The position numbers were made by a program, and so were the translations under genes. The notes beneath the pieces were generated by a model. It was not told the DNA's origin. It made no database searches and saw only the letters and a program-made list of their open reading frames with translations. Of a DNA stretch of 64,000 bases, positions 44,463 through 53,988 are shown one piece after another (the first letter of the stretch is position 1; each line of letters starts with the position of its first letter). Origin of the DNA: Affinundibacterium macrobrachii (GTDB taxonomy: Bacteria > Pseudomonadota > Gammaproteobacteria > Burkholderiales > Burkholderiaceae_D); contig NZ_BMYT01000004.1 in assembly GCF_014652415.1 (NCBI RefSeq), positions 274,127 to 338,126 on the forward strand, read 5' to 3'.

Positions 44463-44661
44463 GTAAAGCCAGTTCGTCAACTTACTTAGTTCTTTTAAAA
44501 CTGGTGCTGCTGTATCCAGTCCTTTTTGCTGGGGCAATGGGGGAGACTCAGCAAACGGAACTAATTGGTAGAACGCCCTGGGGGAAGCGCTGTGTGAACC
44601 TGATAATGGTTCGCTATTTGTTTCACCCTCCGTAATCTTTGTAATAAACTTAATGACGATG

Positions 44662-47346
44662 TTAGTAATTGATAGTGCCGCGGATACCAAACATTCTTGG
44701 TGGGTTATAGCTATTGAAGGTGTACCCCCCTGCATTGCCTTGTCCCATCCAATTCTTCACAATATTGTTGCTAAGATTGGTGCCCCATAACTCAATATTC
44801 CATTTGTCATCATGGGCGCTGAGTCTTACCGAAGCATTCCAATTGGTGTAAGGATCTTGATAATCGCCGAGCACACGATTGTCGAGATTGCGAACGGTAA
44901 AGTACATACGACTTTGATGGCGCATGCCTATGGATGGCGTCATTACCCAGCCGTTATCCAGTGCAAAGTCATGCGAGTAGTTGATGGCATAAGAATATTT
45001 AGGTGCCATTGGCAATTGATTGCCGGTCACATCACGTATCGCGCGACCGCGCTTGCTTGGATCGTTACCGAGATAGAGCGGAGCGCAGGCTTCCGCGCCG
45101 AACTCTTGGCGATGTCCACACATCCAATTGTCGTCATAAGTTGGATAGGATAAGACTTTCGAATTAAGCACTGATGCATAGCCGGATAAAGTGCCTCCTA
45201 CCCATGGCCGCGCTTTATATTCGATTTCTAAACCTTGAATGCGTGAATTTCCGATATTCTCGGTTTTCCAGGAGGTCACCACATCACAAGCTGGATTCCA
45301 ATCTGGGCAAGTTTCGTCAGCACGTAATTTCCTTTGACCAACTGCATTCATGCCAGTGACGTGCATATCATCATATTTGGTATGAAAATAAACCACGCTC
45401 AGGTCTAATTTATTATTGAAGTGGCGGCCTTTGTAACCGACTTCAAAATTAGTGGTGAGCTCTGGATTGTATTCAAGGTAGCTATACTTTTGTGTGCTGC
45501 CGTCGATACAAGTGCCACCACCGCAAGTATCAAATTTATCGCCAAAGCCACCTGGGCGATAACCCGTTGCAGCAGACGCAAACACCATGCTCGCTTTATC
45601 GATGTCATACTGTAGGCCAAGACGATAGGTGGGTTTTTCCCAACTTGCCTTGTGCGTATTGACTACTGGACTAGGGAATACACCGACGCCGGCAAATGGT
45701 CCCATCCCAAATGTGAAGTCAGTACCGTTATGTGGTGTGCCGGTACCCGCCGCTTTTGGAACATATTTGCCGTTGTAATACCAAGGTGTATCCGCGCTCC
45801 ATAATCCAGCGCTAACGCCTCCAATATCTTCGCGACTATCTTTGCTCATACGGAAACCGACTGTCGCTGACAATTGATTTGCAAGCTTGATATCGGCTTG
45901 CGCGAATAGTGCTTTTGAATGGACTTGGCGATTTGGTTGCGCATAAAATTGTGCATGCGGCATACCCCAAGGGGCTTCAATTAATTTGTCTTGCGCGAAA
46001 TTGATGGCGTTCTTTTCTGACATATTGAAGAGACCAGCAACATAGCGCCATTGATCGAAATTTTGTTTAATTTGAAGCTCATTGACCAAAGAGCGATAGT
46101 TGGAATCGAGCGTATAACTTGCCCAATCTAAAGCATGTTGCGCGCCCCAGTTGCCCCAAGGCTCCATAACGCCAACATCTTCAGCGAGAAACGATTGCCC
46201 ACCATCATCGTCATGATGTTGTTCTCGCTTTTGTACCGCGTAAGCGACTTTGTAGCCCAATTCAGTTTGTGGTGATAGTTTCCACACTAAGTTGCTGCGG
46301 TACGTGGTGATACTCATATCGAGTTTGCCAGGCACATTAATTTTGGCATACCACTGACCTTGCGGACCGCAGGCAAAGCGTGTACCTGCCGCCATTTTGC
46401 AGTCTTTTAATCCAACTTCACCAGCACCAGAATTTTGATAATGTTCGAAGCCGCCAGTCCATTCGAGATCTTTATCAATTGCCCAGCGTGCAGTTAGACG
46501 CGTCGCCCATTGATTTGAGTTGGTGTAATAATCTTTAGGTGAAAGCTCGCGATTTAGTCGTTGATCAACGTCAGGTTTGCCGTCGGGCGTAAACTTAGCG
46601 CCACCATTACCATCTGACAAAAGTACACCGCGATCAATTAGATCACGTTCTTGTTTGATGTAGCCATCGCGTTTATCCACCATGACGGCGGCACGTAACG
46701 CAAAATTATCGCTAATCCCAAAGTTATACACGGAACGTACTTCTTTGCCATTGTAGTTGGCGAGATTTAAAGAGCTCCAACCATAATTGGTTTTAAATTC
46801 TGGCTTTGCGGGAAGGATGTTGACTACCCCTGCGGTGGAGTTACGGCCGAACAGTGTTCCTTGCGCGCCGCGCAAAACTTCGACTTGATCGAGGTCGAAC
46901 ATTAGTGCCAACGAGCCTTGCGGTCTGGGTGAGTAAATACCGTCAATATGGATACCAACGGCAGGATCGCCAATTTCCGTAAAGTTGGTAGAAGTCACGC
47001 CTCGAATCGAAACTAAAACACCAGAATCGGCGCTAGATAATCCGAATTGAACATTGGGAATCGCACCACTGAGATTTAGCAGTTCTTTGACATTGGAACG
47101 GATCAAATCTTCTGCTTTTAGTGCACTGACTGCGACCGGTGCTTTGAGTAATGAAGTTGCTTGTCGCGTTGCCGTGACGATCACCTCAGGAATTGTATCT
47201 CTACTTTTGTCATCGACTTTTGTGTTGCTGCTTTGCTGGTTTGAAGTCTCTTGCGCATCAGCTTGAGATGCGAATAATGTGAAAGCACTGGCGATCGCCA
47301 AGTACATTATCGATCGGGATCTACGAAATTGAATAAGACGGGGCAT
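44662..47346 (-). CDS. TonB-dependent outer-membrane receptor
   Basis: This 894-aa outer-membrane transporter has a signal peptide (MPRLIQFRRSRSIMYLAIAS, cleaved near SQADAQ) and a TonB-box-like segment TIPEVIVTATR. It has a plug domain (VSALKAEDLIRSNVKELLNLSGAIPNVQF; landmark VRGAQGTLFGRNSTAGVVN-type pattern LRGAQGTLFGRNSTAG) and a 22-strand barrel ending FGIRGTINY. The substrate is unknown; the group includes many sphingomonad-type receptors for organic compounds and siderophores. The start at 47346 is chosen by the GAGAG ribosome site and signal peptide. An 18-nt dyad upstream links it to the neighbouring signalling genes. Confidence 0.93.
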   Translation of the reverse strand: MPRLIQFRRSRSIMYLAIASAFTLFASQADAQETSNQQSSNTKVDDKSRDTIPEVIVTATRQATSLLKAPVAVSALKAEDLIRSNVKELLNLSGAIPNVQFGLSSADSGVLVSIRGVTSTNFTEIGDPAVGIHIDGIYSPRPQGSLALMFDLDQVEVLRGAQGTLFGRNSTAGVVNILPAKPEFKTNYGWSSLNLANYNGKEVRSVYNFGISDNFALRAAVMVDKRDGYIKQERDLIDRGVLLSDGNGGAKFTPDGKPDVDQRLNRELSPKDYYTNSNQWATRLTARWAIDKDLEWTGGFEHYQNSGAGEVGLKDCKMAAGTRFACGPQGQWYAKINVPGKLDMSITTYRSNLVWKLSPQTELGYKVAYAVQKREQHHDDDGGQSFLAEDVGVMEPWGNWGAQHALDWASYTLDSNYRSLVNELQIKQNFDQWRYVAGLFNMSEKNAINFAQDKLIEAPWGMPHAQFYAQPNRQVHSKALFAQADIKLANQLSATVGFRMSKDSREDIGGVSAGLWSADTPWYYNGKYVPKAAGTGTPHNGTDFTFGMGPFAGVGVFPSPVVNTHKASWEKPTYRLGLQYDIDKASMVFASAATGYRPGGFGDKFDTCGGGTCIDGSTQKYSYLEYNPELTTNFEVGYKGRHFNNKLDLSVVYFHTKYDDMHVTGMNAVGQRKLRADETCPDWNPACDVVTSWKTENIGNSRIQGLEIEYKARPWVGGTLSGYASVLNSKVLSYPTYDDNWMCGHRQEFGAEACAPLYLGNDPSKRGRAIRDVTGNQLPMAPKYSYAINYSHDFALDNGWVMTPSIGMRHQSRMYFTVRNLDNRVLGDYQDPYTNWNASVRLSAHDDKWNIELWGTNLSNNIVKNWMGQGNAGGYTFNSYNPPRMFGIRGTINY

Positions 47347-47518
47347 TTTAGCTCTCTCGAAAATAATGGATGTCATCAAATATCGAGCCGTTTGTACTCC
47401 CCAACACGCTCGATGCAAGACTCACGACAACAAATGTGCAGGCTAAATTGTTGTTAATGAGGCTTGTCGTAGTTTTATGGTTTCGACGATGTGCCGCAAT
47501 TGAGAAATTTACTCTTGG

Positions 47519-47540
47519 ATCTAAGTGATATTACTTAGAT
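47519..47540. promoter_or_regulatory. Candidate operator (dyad), site 2
   Basis: ATCTAAGT-GATATT-ACTTAGAT is a perfect 8-bp inverted repeat about 175 bp upstream of the TonB receptor start. Its core CTAAGTGATATTACTTAG resembles the dyad at 40418-40435. Binding by the local response regulator is inference. Confidence 0.5.
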
Positions 47541-47636
47541 TCTTATTGGTCGAAATGGGAGAAAAGTCTTGCGACGCGAAGACGATTTGCGTCGCAAGTG
47601 AAGCAGGAAGGAGATGTCTAGTGGATGTGTAAGTAA

Positions 47637-48515
47637 TTAATTGCTAGTAGCCGATGCCGAAGAATGAAATCTGCGGACAAAATCACAGTAGGCGGTTTGT
47701 ACTTCCTTTTTACTTAATAAATTATTGTGTCCGGCATCTTTGACGAAAAGATGTTGCTTTTCTTGCGCTGGAATTGCATCAAAAACAGCGCGTCCCAATT
47801 CGGGTGGCGTGGTTTGATCATGTTCTGCCGAAATCACCAAACTCTTTCCATAAAATTTTTCCAGTGCTTTGGCATTGTCGATTTCCATTAAGCTAGGAAC
47901 GATTTCAAAGCGGATAAATGGACGCACATACCAAGGTGTGCGTAGTTGAAGTATGTCGCTCACTTTGGTTGCCGTCGTCTCTAAAATGATGCCATCGACG
48001 GCGCGATTTTGTGCGACATAGGCGGTCATAAAGCTGCCTAGCGAATGCCCATGAACAAGAAGAGGGCCAGTCGTATTGGCTTTGACATAATCATAAATTC
48101 GTAAAGCATCTTCTTTTAGATTATTTGTGTTTGGCTGACCGGGAGTGCGGCCGTAACCGCGATAATCAAACATCGCAAAATTGATCGGGCAGCTTGCTAC
48201 ATGTTGACTAAGCATTTTGGCAGCATCATCGATGTGTGAGCGATTTCCACCGAAATATAAAACCGTCACCGTGGCTGGTGCGTGTTTTACACTCAAACCG
48301 TTTAATTGCACGCGTTCATCAACTGCAATTTGATCATCTTTCAGTGCTGCATTTGGCAATAGTGTTGCCAAGGCTTTGCTGTCAAACTTTCCTTTAGATT
48401 GATAAGGCACTACGCTATCAGGTCGAATAAATTGTGACTCTTCGATCACGACGCTTTTGCAAGCAGCTAACATCGCAAGCATCAAAATCGACATACCTAG
48501 ACGCATCTTTTGCAT
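47637..48515 (-). CDS. Lipoprotein alpha/beta hydrolase
   Basis: This 292-aa protein has a lipoprotein signal peptide with lipobox LAAC (MQKMRLGMSILMLAMLAACK), so it is membrane-anchored. The hydrolase domain shows the nucleophile elbow GHSLGS, an acid in SAEHDQTTPPE and a catalytic histidine in DAGHNNLLS; it resembles the BEM46/prolyl-oligopeptidase-like group. The substrate is unknown. AGGAGA lies just before the ATG at 48515. It follows hpnE by about 95 bp on the same strand and may be read with it. Confidence 0.88.
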   Translation of the reverse strand: MQKMRLGMSILMLAMLAACKSVVIEESQFIRPDSVVPYQSKGKFDSKALATLLPNAALKDDQIAVDERVQLNGLSVKHAPATVTVLYFGGNRSHIDDAAKMLSQHVASCPINFAMFDYRGYGRTPGQPNTNNLKEDALRIYDYVKANTTGPLLVHGHSLGSFMTAYVAQNRAVDGIILETTATKVSDILQLRTPWYVRPFIRFEIVPSLMEIDNAKALEKFYGKSLVISAEHDQTTPPELGRAVFDAIPAQEKQHLFVKDAGHNNLLSKKEVQTAYCDFVRRFHSSASATSN

Positions 48516-48609
48516 TATTTCTCCTAATAGAAAATTGAATTCCAATAATAGAAGATAGGGCGCGTCATCGTCAAACGCAGTACTTTGTTCGACTACGCGT
48601 AATCGATAT

Positions 48610-50001
48610 CTATTTGAATGCTTGTGCCGCGAGTACGCCGCTTCTGACTGCCGATTCTAAGGTGGCAGGGTAGTCACTGGCGGTGTAATCACCCGCCAAC
48701 ATAATATTTGCGATCTCAGTACGATTAGTCGGTCTTAGCAGATTAGGTGAACAGGCAAACGTCGCACGTTTTTCGGTAATGACTTGCGACCAGATCGGTT
48801 GCCTTAATTCTTCACTTTGCAATTGTTGTGCAAGTTGATCGCATACCGCTTTGATCAATTCTGAGCTTGGTTGCGCAATTGCCGCTGCAGAGGCACTAAT
48901 GACAATTGCCATTAACCCTGATTGATGTGGATCTAATTGTCCGCGATCAAAAATAAATTGTGCCCATGCATGTTGATTCGGATTATCTGCTAAGGCGTAA
49001 AACGGTCGATCGAGTCGGCAGCTTGCTGCGTATTGCAAATAGCACGTAGTAATGGGTTCGTATTCAAACGTGGTATTGAGAATGGAGTGGGTTGAGGCAG
49101 CCTGCTCATCACTGCCAATTTGATCTGCTGAAGGCGTAGATGAAAACAATCGCTTAGCTTGCTCTGCACCAGTGGCGATAATCACGCCATCAAATCGCTG
49201 ATTAGCGATTTGTGCTTGTCCGTCAGTTCCTTCGACACGTAAAGGTGCGAGACTGCACTGATTTGATGAATGTGTTGTGATCGATTGAATCGACACGCCA
49301 AGTACGACTTCTCCGCCAGATTCAAGCACCAAGTTGGCACATGCCTTAGGTAATAGACGACTGAGATCGAATCGTGGAATCAGCATGTCCGATGCAGCGC
49401 GCTTTGCACCTAAACTATCTCGCAGTACATTGAGAAACACTTGCGCCGATGCGCGTTCAGGTGGTGTATTTAATGCAGCTATACAAAGTGGATTCCAAAT
49501 ATAGCGACATAGGTTTTCGGTTTGCTCGTAACGCTGCAATAGCTCTGAGACGGTGCAGTCGTGATTTAATTTCCAATCAATCCAGCGCGCCGTGGTTGAG
49601 AATCTTGCTAGCGCCATTTTATCTGCGCGCGATAGCCCTTTTGACGTTAGCAATGCTGATAAGAGATGTAAAGGTGCCGGTAATTTTGCGGTAATAAATT
49701 CAATCCCCGTTTGCTTTGGGTACACCATTTGCAAGGGCAGGCGTAATAGGGCGCTTCGCAAGTCTATTTTTAAAAATCGCATTAACTCTAAGCAGGCGGA
49801 GTAGGCTCCTAATAAGATATGCTGACCGTTATCGATCTTTTTTTCTTGGATATCGACAGCGCGGGCACGTCCACCTAAGTGACGACTAGCTTCAATTAGA
49901 GTGACATGGTGGCCTTGCCGACACAAGGTCGCCGCAGCGGCGCAACCAGCCCAACCAGCACCAATTACCGCGATTCTTTTTGATTTGGATTGATTCTTCA
50001 C
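48610..50001 (-). CDS. hpnE: Hydroxysqualene dehydroxylase
   Basis: This 463-aa FAD-dependent amine-oxidase-fold protein has the dinucleotide motif IAVIGAGWAGCAAAATL at about 10-26, GGRAR, NGQHILLGAY, and a C-terminal FAD motif IMLAGDYTASDYPATLESAVRSG (landmark AGDYTASDYPATLE). HpnE removes the hydroxyl group of hydroxysqualene to give squalene, the last step of the HpnCDE route. The start codon is GTG. It begins 18 bp after hpnD. No squalene-hopene cyclase gene lies in the window. Confidence 0.93.
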   Translation of the reverse strand: MKNQSKSKRIAVIGAGWAGCAAAATLCRQGHHVTLIEASRHLGGRARAVDIQEKKIDNGQHILLGAYSACLELMRFLKIDLRSALLRLPLQMVYPKQTGIEFITAKLPAPLHLLSALLTSKGLSRADKMALARFSTTARWIDWKLNHDCTVSELLQRYEQTENLCRYIWNPLCIAALNTPPERASAQVFLNVLRDSLGAKRAASDMLIPRFDLSRLLPKACANLVLESGGEVVLGVSIQSITTHSSNQCSLAPLRVEGTDGQAQIANQRFDGVIIATGAEQAKRLFSSTPSADQIGSDEQAASTHSILNTTFEYEPITTCYLQYAASCRLDRPFYALADNPNQHAWAQFIFDRGQLDPHQSGLMAIVISASAAAIAQPSSELIKAVCDQLAQQLQSEELRQPIWSQVITEKRATFACSPNLLRPTNRTEIANIMLAGDYTASDYPATLESAVRSGVLAAQAFK

Positions 50002-50019
50002 AGACTTGGGCTAGGGGAG

Positions 50020-50853
50020 TTAACCACGCACATACGTTTTCCACGCCAACCATAGTTTGCGTATCGGTGTTAAAGAAATTCTCTGCTTTAAAACTTGGAA
50101 CTGGTCTTGTTGAATCTCTACCAGCAGCGCTCGGTAAATTGCAGCCATGATCAAACCTGTGCGCTGGGCACGACGATCTTCATCGGGTAATAGTGCAAAT
50201 GCTTCGTCATACAGTTTTTGCGTACGTTCATATTGGAATTGCATCAGTGCGACAAATTGTTCGCTATGACGTGCATTTAATATATCGCTCGCTGGCACAT
50301 TAAATTGTTGTAACTCATTCACAGGCAAATAGATGCGACCTTTGCGCGCATCTTCACCAACATCGCGAATGATATTGGTCAATTGAAATGCTAACCCTAA
50401 TTTTTCGGCAAATTGTTTTGTTTGCGGATTTTTGATGCCGAATATGCTCGCAGAGAGCACGCCAACGACACCAGCGACATGCCAGCAATAACGCTGCAAT
50501 CCGATAAAGTCGAGATAGCGATTTTGATTTAAATCCATCTCCATGCCATCAATAATCGCTAAAAAATGTGCGCCGTCTAGTTGGTAAGTTTGCAGATGCG
50601 GCTGCAAAGCTTTGGTTACTGGATGGCTAGGATTATTTTTTAGCATAGCTTGGATTTCTTGACGCCACCAAATCAGCTTGTTTCTGGCGACCGATTCATC
50701 GGTGCAATCGTCGACAACGTCGTCAACTTCGCGACAAAATGCATACAGCGCGGTAATCGCGCGGCGCTTCTCTTGTGGCAGAAATAAAAAGCTGTAGTAA
50801 AAACTGGAGCCGCTCTGTGCGGCTTTTTCTTGGCAATATTCGTCTGGTGACAT
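50020..50853 (-). CDS. hpnD: Presqualene diphosphate synthase
   Basis: This 277-aa trans-isoprenyl diphosphate synthase has the two aspartate-rich motifs CREVDDVVDD at about 40-50 and NIIRDVGEDARKGRIYLP at about 160-178. HpnD joins two farnesyl diphosphates to presqualene diphosphate. It is directly followed by hpnE. The partner gene hpnC lies about 2 kb upstream on the same strand, separated by two unrelated genes. Confidence 0.95.
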   Translation of the reverse strand: MSPDEYCQEKAAQSGSSFYYSFLFLPQEKRRAITALYAFCREVDDVVDDCTDESVARNKLIWWRQEIQAMLKNNPSHPVTKALQPHLQTYQLDGAHFLAIIDGMEMDLNQNRYLDFIGLQRYCWHVAGVVGVLSASIFGIKNPQTKQFAEKLGLAFQLTNIIRDVGEDARKGRIYLPVNELQQFNVPASDILNARHSEQFVALMQFQYERTQKLYDEAFALLPDEDRRAQRTGLIMAAIYRALLVEIQQDQFQVLKQRISLTPIRKLWLAWKTYVRG

Positions 50854-51081
50854 GCTTGATTAGGTAGGCTGGAATATGAATTAAGGCGTAATGCTAACCG
50901 ACTGCGCGCCTAAGTACAAACTTCCATCGGTTTGCGTGGAAACGCATATTTGCATTCGTTCTTACAATATATAGACAAAAAAATGCGGCGAGCATGTTGT
51001 ACAATGCCAGCTTATTGTGCAGTGAATTTGTGTTGCAAGCTGCGTTGAGTCGTTCATATATCGTAATAAGGTAGACTTATC

Positions 51082-51936
51082 TTGATTAAATTAAATAAAA
51101 AAGTAGCAGTTTTGAGTGCTTTGATCGCAGGTGTTTTGGTTGGGTGCGGTGGCTTTGTCTACACGACCGTTGGTGGCACCGTAAAAGGCTTGACGACGAC
51201 AGGTAGTTATTTGGTTTTGGTCAATGAAGTTGGTTACACTCAGGCATTGTCTGTAGATGGTTCATTTTCGTTTCGTGTAGCCAGCAATGCTTCTTACGAT
51301 ATCACTGTTGGGCAACAGCCGAACCCGGTGAATTGCACAGTAGCGAACGGAAAAGGCAAGATGAGTGGCGAAGCGCCAGTGAATAATATTGCGGTCACTT
51401 GTGTACCAAATGTTCCTTTGGCAGGTTCATTAACTGGCCTTGGCGCTAGTAAATCGCTAACTTTATCGATGAATGGTGCGACACAAACTACCTTGACAGC
51501 AGATGGCGTGTTCTCGTTTCAGACCTATGCTGTGAACGGTAAAGAATATGCAGCAAAAGTATTTTTGCCACCAGTTGGTCAAGTTTGCAAAATCCAAAAT
51601 GCCAGCGGCGTTGCGAATTTAAGCAGTCCTCCAAGCAATATCGCGGTAACTTGTGCGACTGGTGTGCCAATCGGTGGATCTTTGGCGGGTCTGAAATCAG
51701 GAACATTCTTAACGATCTCAAATACGTTAGCGGATGGCACTACTGATGCACGTAATTTATTAGCTGATGGTGCGTACACAATGTCGTTTAGTTTGTCTGA
51801 TGGCGAGAATTATGATTTGCAAATTACCACGCAGCCAACTGGCCAAAAATGTACTGTCACGAATGGCAAGGGAAAAGCGTCTTTAGAGAATCCCGCTCCG
51901 GCAAGTGCAATTGGCATTACTTGTGTGGCCGCTTAG
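51082..51936 (+). CDS. Lipoprotein with three tandem beta-repeat units
   Basis: This 284-aa protein has lipobox LVGC near residue 22, then three related units of about 80 residues. Each holds a glycine-rich start (GGTVKGL, AGSLTGL, GGSLAGL), a DG-S-F-SF strand, and closes with a C-T-V-N-G-x-G / I-A-V-T-C pair whose two cysteines could form a disulfide. Such repeats occur in many secreted proteins of Burkholderiales; the role is unknown. The start is TTG with AAGG about 10 nt upstream. It lies on the opposite strand inside the otherwise leftward hpn block. Confidence 0.8.
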   Translation: MIKLNKKVAVLSALIAGVLVGCGGFVYTTVGGTVKGLTTTGSYLVLVNEVGYTQALSVDGSFSFRVASNASYDITVGQQPNPVNCTVANGKGKMSGEAPVNNIAVTCVPNVPLAGSLTGLGASKSLTLSMNGATQTTLTADGVFSFQTYAVNGKEYAAKVFLPPVGQVCKIQNASGVANLSSPPSNIAVTCATGVPIGGSLAGLKSGTFLTISNTLADGTTDARNLLADGAYTMSFSLSDGENYDLQITTQPTGQKCTVTNGKGKASLENPAPASAIGITCVAA

Positions 51937-52013
51937 TTTGGCGTTTCAGCACCGCATCTTAATTTAGCGAAATAATTGATAAATTAAACAGTGGTGTCGA
52001 AATAAATGCAGTA

Positions 52014-52043
52014 GAAAAAGCCAAGTTCGTCTTGGCTTTTTTT
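52014..52043. terminator. Bidirectional terminator, repeat lipoprotein / M24 gene
   Basis: AAAAAGCCAAG-TTCGT-CTTGGCTTTTTTT lies between convergent genes and can serve both. Confidence 0.9.
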
Positions 52044-52061
52044 ATAGGCAACTATAGGGAA

Positions 52062-52817
52062 CTACAGGCAATTTAAGCGCCCATCTTGGCCGAAGTAGTA
52101 AATGTCCTCATGCTTAAAGCCCCAGTGACCACCTTTTAAACGAACAAATGGCTCGAAGCTAAAGAAGTTGACGTTCGAAATTAACTGCTGGTTATGCGCT
52201 TGGATGTATTGGCGTCGCTCACGTTCGACTTCAATGCTATGTCCGACATTGGTTCGGAAATCAAGATTCACAAAACCGCTTTCACGTATTCGCACATTGC
52301 TCCATTGATAAAGTTTGTGAAAACTGGTTTCTGGATTCACCCAAGCACACATTTCTTCGTGTAGTCGTTTGAGAAAATCTATCCCATTCTGATATTCGCG
52401 GGTTTTGGGATGTTCAACGCAACAGCCAAATTCGAATGCAAATGTGCGTGAATAATCTGCCCAAATTGCGCCTTGGCATGGGCTTAAGTCGATACTAATC
52501 AAGTTCTTGCCGCCAAGCTTTTCTGTACTAGCTTGATATTCTCTGCCTGATACTGAGAGACAGCTACGAGTGCCTGCTAACACTAAGGCAGGGCAGTTGT
52601 AATACCAAGTTTCGTGTAAGCCTTGCTCGCATAAAAGTGCATAGGCTTTTGTTGCAATGCTATGTTCGCTATCCTCAGGCGTAATCAGGCGAGATAGTTC
52701 AGCCATTACCCGTTTTGCTTGGGTTTGGATTTGTTGGTACGACTGAACCAGCGATGCATCAGGCATGTTTTGACTCGTGGATGAAATAGTTGAACTTACA
52801 TTTTTAGCGCGCGCCAC
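52062..52817 (-). CDS. M24-family metallopeptidase-like protein
   Basis: This 251-aa protein has the creatinase/aminopeptidase (M24) fold. Candidate metal ligands are all visible in order: ISIDLSP (Asp), IWADYSRTF (Asp), NVGHSIE (His), FSFEPF (Glu) and KHEDIYYF (Glu), so it should bind two metals. Family members are aminopeptidases or creatinase-like hydrolases; the substrate is unknown. The chosen GTG start overlaps the end of hpnC by 22 bp, implying coupling; an internal ATG at 52766 is the alternative. A link to squalene synthesis is not obvious. Confidence 0.85.
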   Translation of the reverse strand: MARAKNVSSTISSTSQNMPDASLVQSYQQIQTQAKRVMAELSRLITPEDSEHSIATKAYALLCEQGLHETWYYNCPALVLAGTRSCLSVSGREYQASTEKLGGKNLISIDLSPCQGAIWADYSRTFAFEFGCCVEHPKTREYQNGIDFLKRLHEEMCAWVNPETSFHKLYQWSNVRIRESGFVNLDFRTNVGHSIEVERERRQYIQAHNQQLISNVNFFSFEPFVRLKGGHWGFKHEDIYYFGQDGRLNCL

Positions 52818-53605
52818 AACAGCAATGGTGAGTCTGTGGCTTGAATCGTAGGGCGATGCTGAAAAATGTCCATATCTGCCGCTTCGATCTTTTCGAGGAT
52901 GCGTAAACCACCTTGTACCACCAAGCGCAATTCAAAGCCAAATCGCCCTGGTAGTCTTTTGCATAACGGACTGCCGGTAATCATCATTTGTCGAGTTCGA
53001 TTTATCTGAAATTGCATCAATGCGCGCCAAGCCTGATTGCAAACACCTTCGGCAATTTGAGACTCGCTAACATGAAAGCGCAGCAAGTCTTCTTGCGGAA
53101 CATAGACGCGGGATTTTTGCCAATCAATTGCAATATCTTGCCAAAAATTAATAAGCTGTAAAGCGCTGCAAATCAAGTCTGACTTTACCAGATTGTCGCT
53201 AGCAGTTTCTTTATATAGATGCAGCATGATGCGCCCAACTGGATTGGCAGAATGATCGCAGTATTGTAAAAGGCTAGTAAAGTAATCATAGCGCTTACAT
53301 GTGACATCTTGTTTAAATGCGCTTAGTAAATCAAAAAATGGTGAAATGGGTAGCTGATGTGTTGAGATAACTTCAGCTAAATCGTTAAACAAGGGATGCT
53401 GGCAAGCTTGCTTGTTACGTATTAGTTCCAAGTTATTTTCATATTCCGCTAAAGCGGATAAGCGCTCAAGGTCGCTGGCGCTGCCTTCGTCAGCAAGGTC
53501 ATCGGCACTGCGAGCAAATGCATAAATCGTTTTTACTGCTGGCCGCAAATGTGCTGGCATTAGCCACGATGCGACTGGAAAATTTTCGTAGTGATTAACA
53601 CTCAT
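52796..53605 (-). CDS. hpnC: Hydroxysqualene synthase
   Basis: This 269-aa squalene/phytoene-synthase-fold protein has the first aspartate motif FARSADDLADEG at about 30-41 and the second region INFWQDIAIDWQKSRVYVP. HpnC converts presqualene diphosphate to hydroxysqualene. It is separated from hpnD and hpnE by the M24 gene, which it overlaps, and by a repeat lipoprotein gene on the other strand. All three hpn genes are leftward, so a once continuous cluster is likely. Confidence 0.94.
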   Translation of the reverse strand: MSVNHYENFPVASWLMPAHLRPAVKTIYAFARSADDLADEGSASDLERLSALAEYENNLELIRNKQACQHPLFNDLAEVISTHQLPISPFFDLLSAFKQDVTCKRYDYFTSLLQYCDHSANPVGRIMLHLYKETASDNLVKSDLICSALQLINFWQDIAIDWQKSRVYVPQEDLLRFHVSESQIAEGVCNQAWRALMQFQINRTRQMMITGSPLCKRLPGRFGFELRLVVQGGLRILEKIEAADMDIFQHRPTIQATDSPLLLWRALKM

Positions 53606-53988
53606 AGTGGGTGCTGTTCTTTGTTATTTGAATAACTGCAAAAATAAATGACTCGAAAGTCATTGGCAAGGAAAAGATTCGTGATTATAATTAATAACTC
53701 ATAAGTCAGTAATTGTGTTTGTTTTTTAAATTTTAAAAAAGGCTAGTGTTTCAGAAATCTAGATTTGTTTAGACTTTATTTCTGATTCTAATCACTTGTG
53801 AATATCAAATAGCGTGCTATCCATTGGCGTAAGTTTGCAATTCAATTAGTGTAATCTGGATTGTTTTCAAATAGTCCTCGATTAATGTCTTTATCTATGT
53901 ATTTAGAACCTATTTGCTGTAGCCTTCAGTCATCCGTAAGCGTCATTGACTATCGCATCATTGATGAAATCGTAAAGGAATAATTCTC
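53606..53988. other. Divergent promoter region, hpnC / RND pump
   Basis: This is 383 bp of AT-rich DNA without a gene. AATGACT-CGAA-AGTCATT (53647-53664) is a small perfect hairpin about 45 bp upstream of the hpnC start, in its leader or promoter. AAAGGAA precedes the GTG start of the pump adaptor gene. No regulator gene for the pump is adjacent. Confidence 0.35.

Noticed and set aside
44520..44650. GC-rich segment after the TonB receptor that looked like a riboswitch
   Set aside because: On the minus strand it follows the receptor stop and precedes a terminator, and it lacks the conserved cobalamin or TPP motifs.
44409..44735. Minus-strand frame of 108 codons after the TonB receptor
   Set aside because: It overlaps the receptor 3' end and the terminator hairpin, has no ribosome site at a sensible start, and has no recognisable protein pattern.
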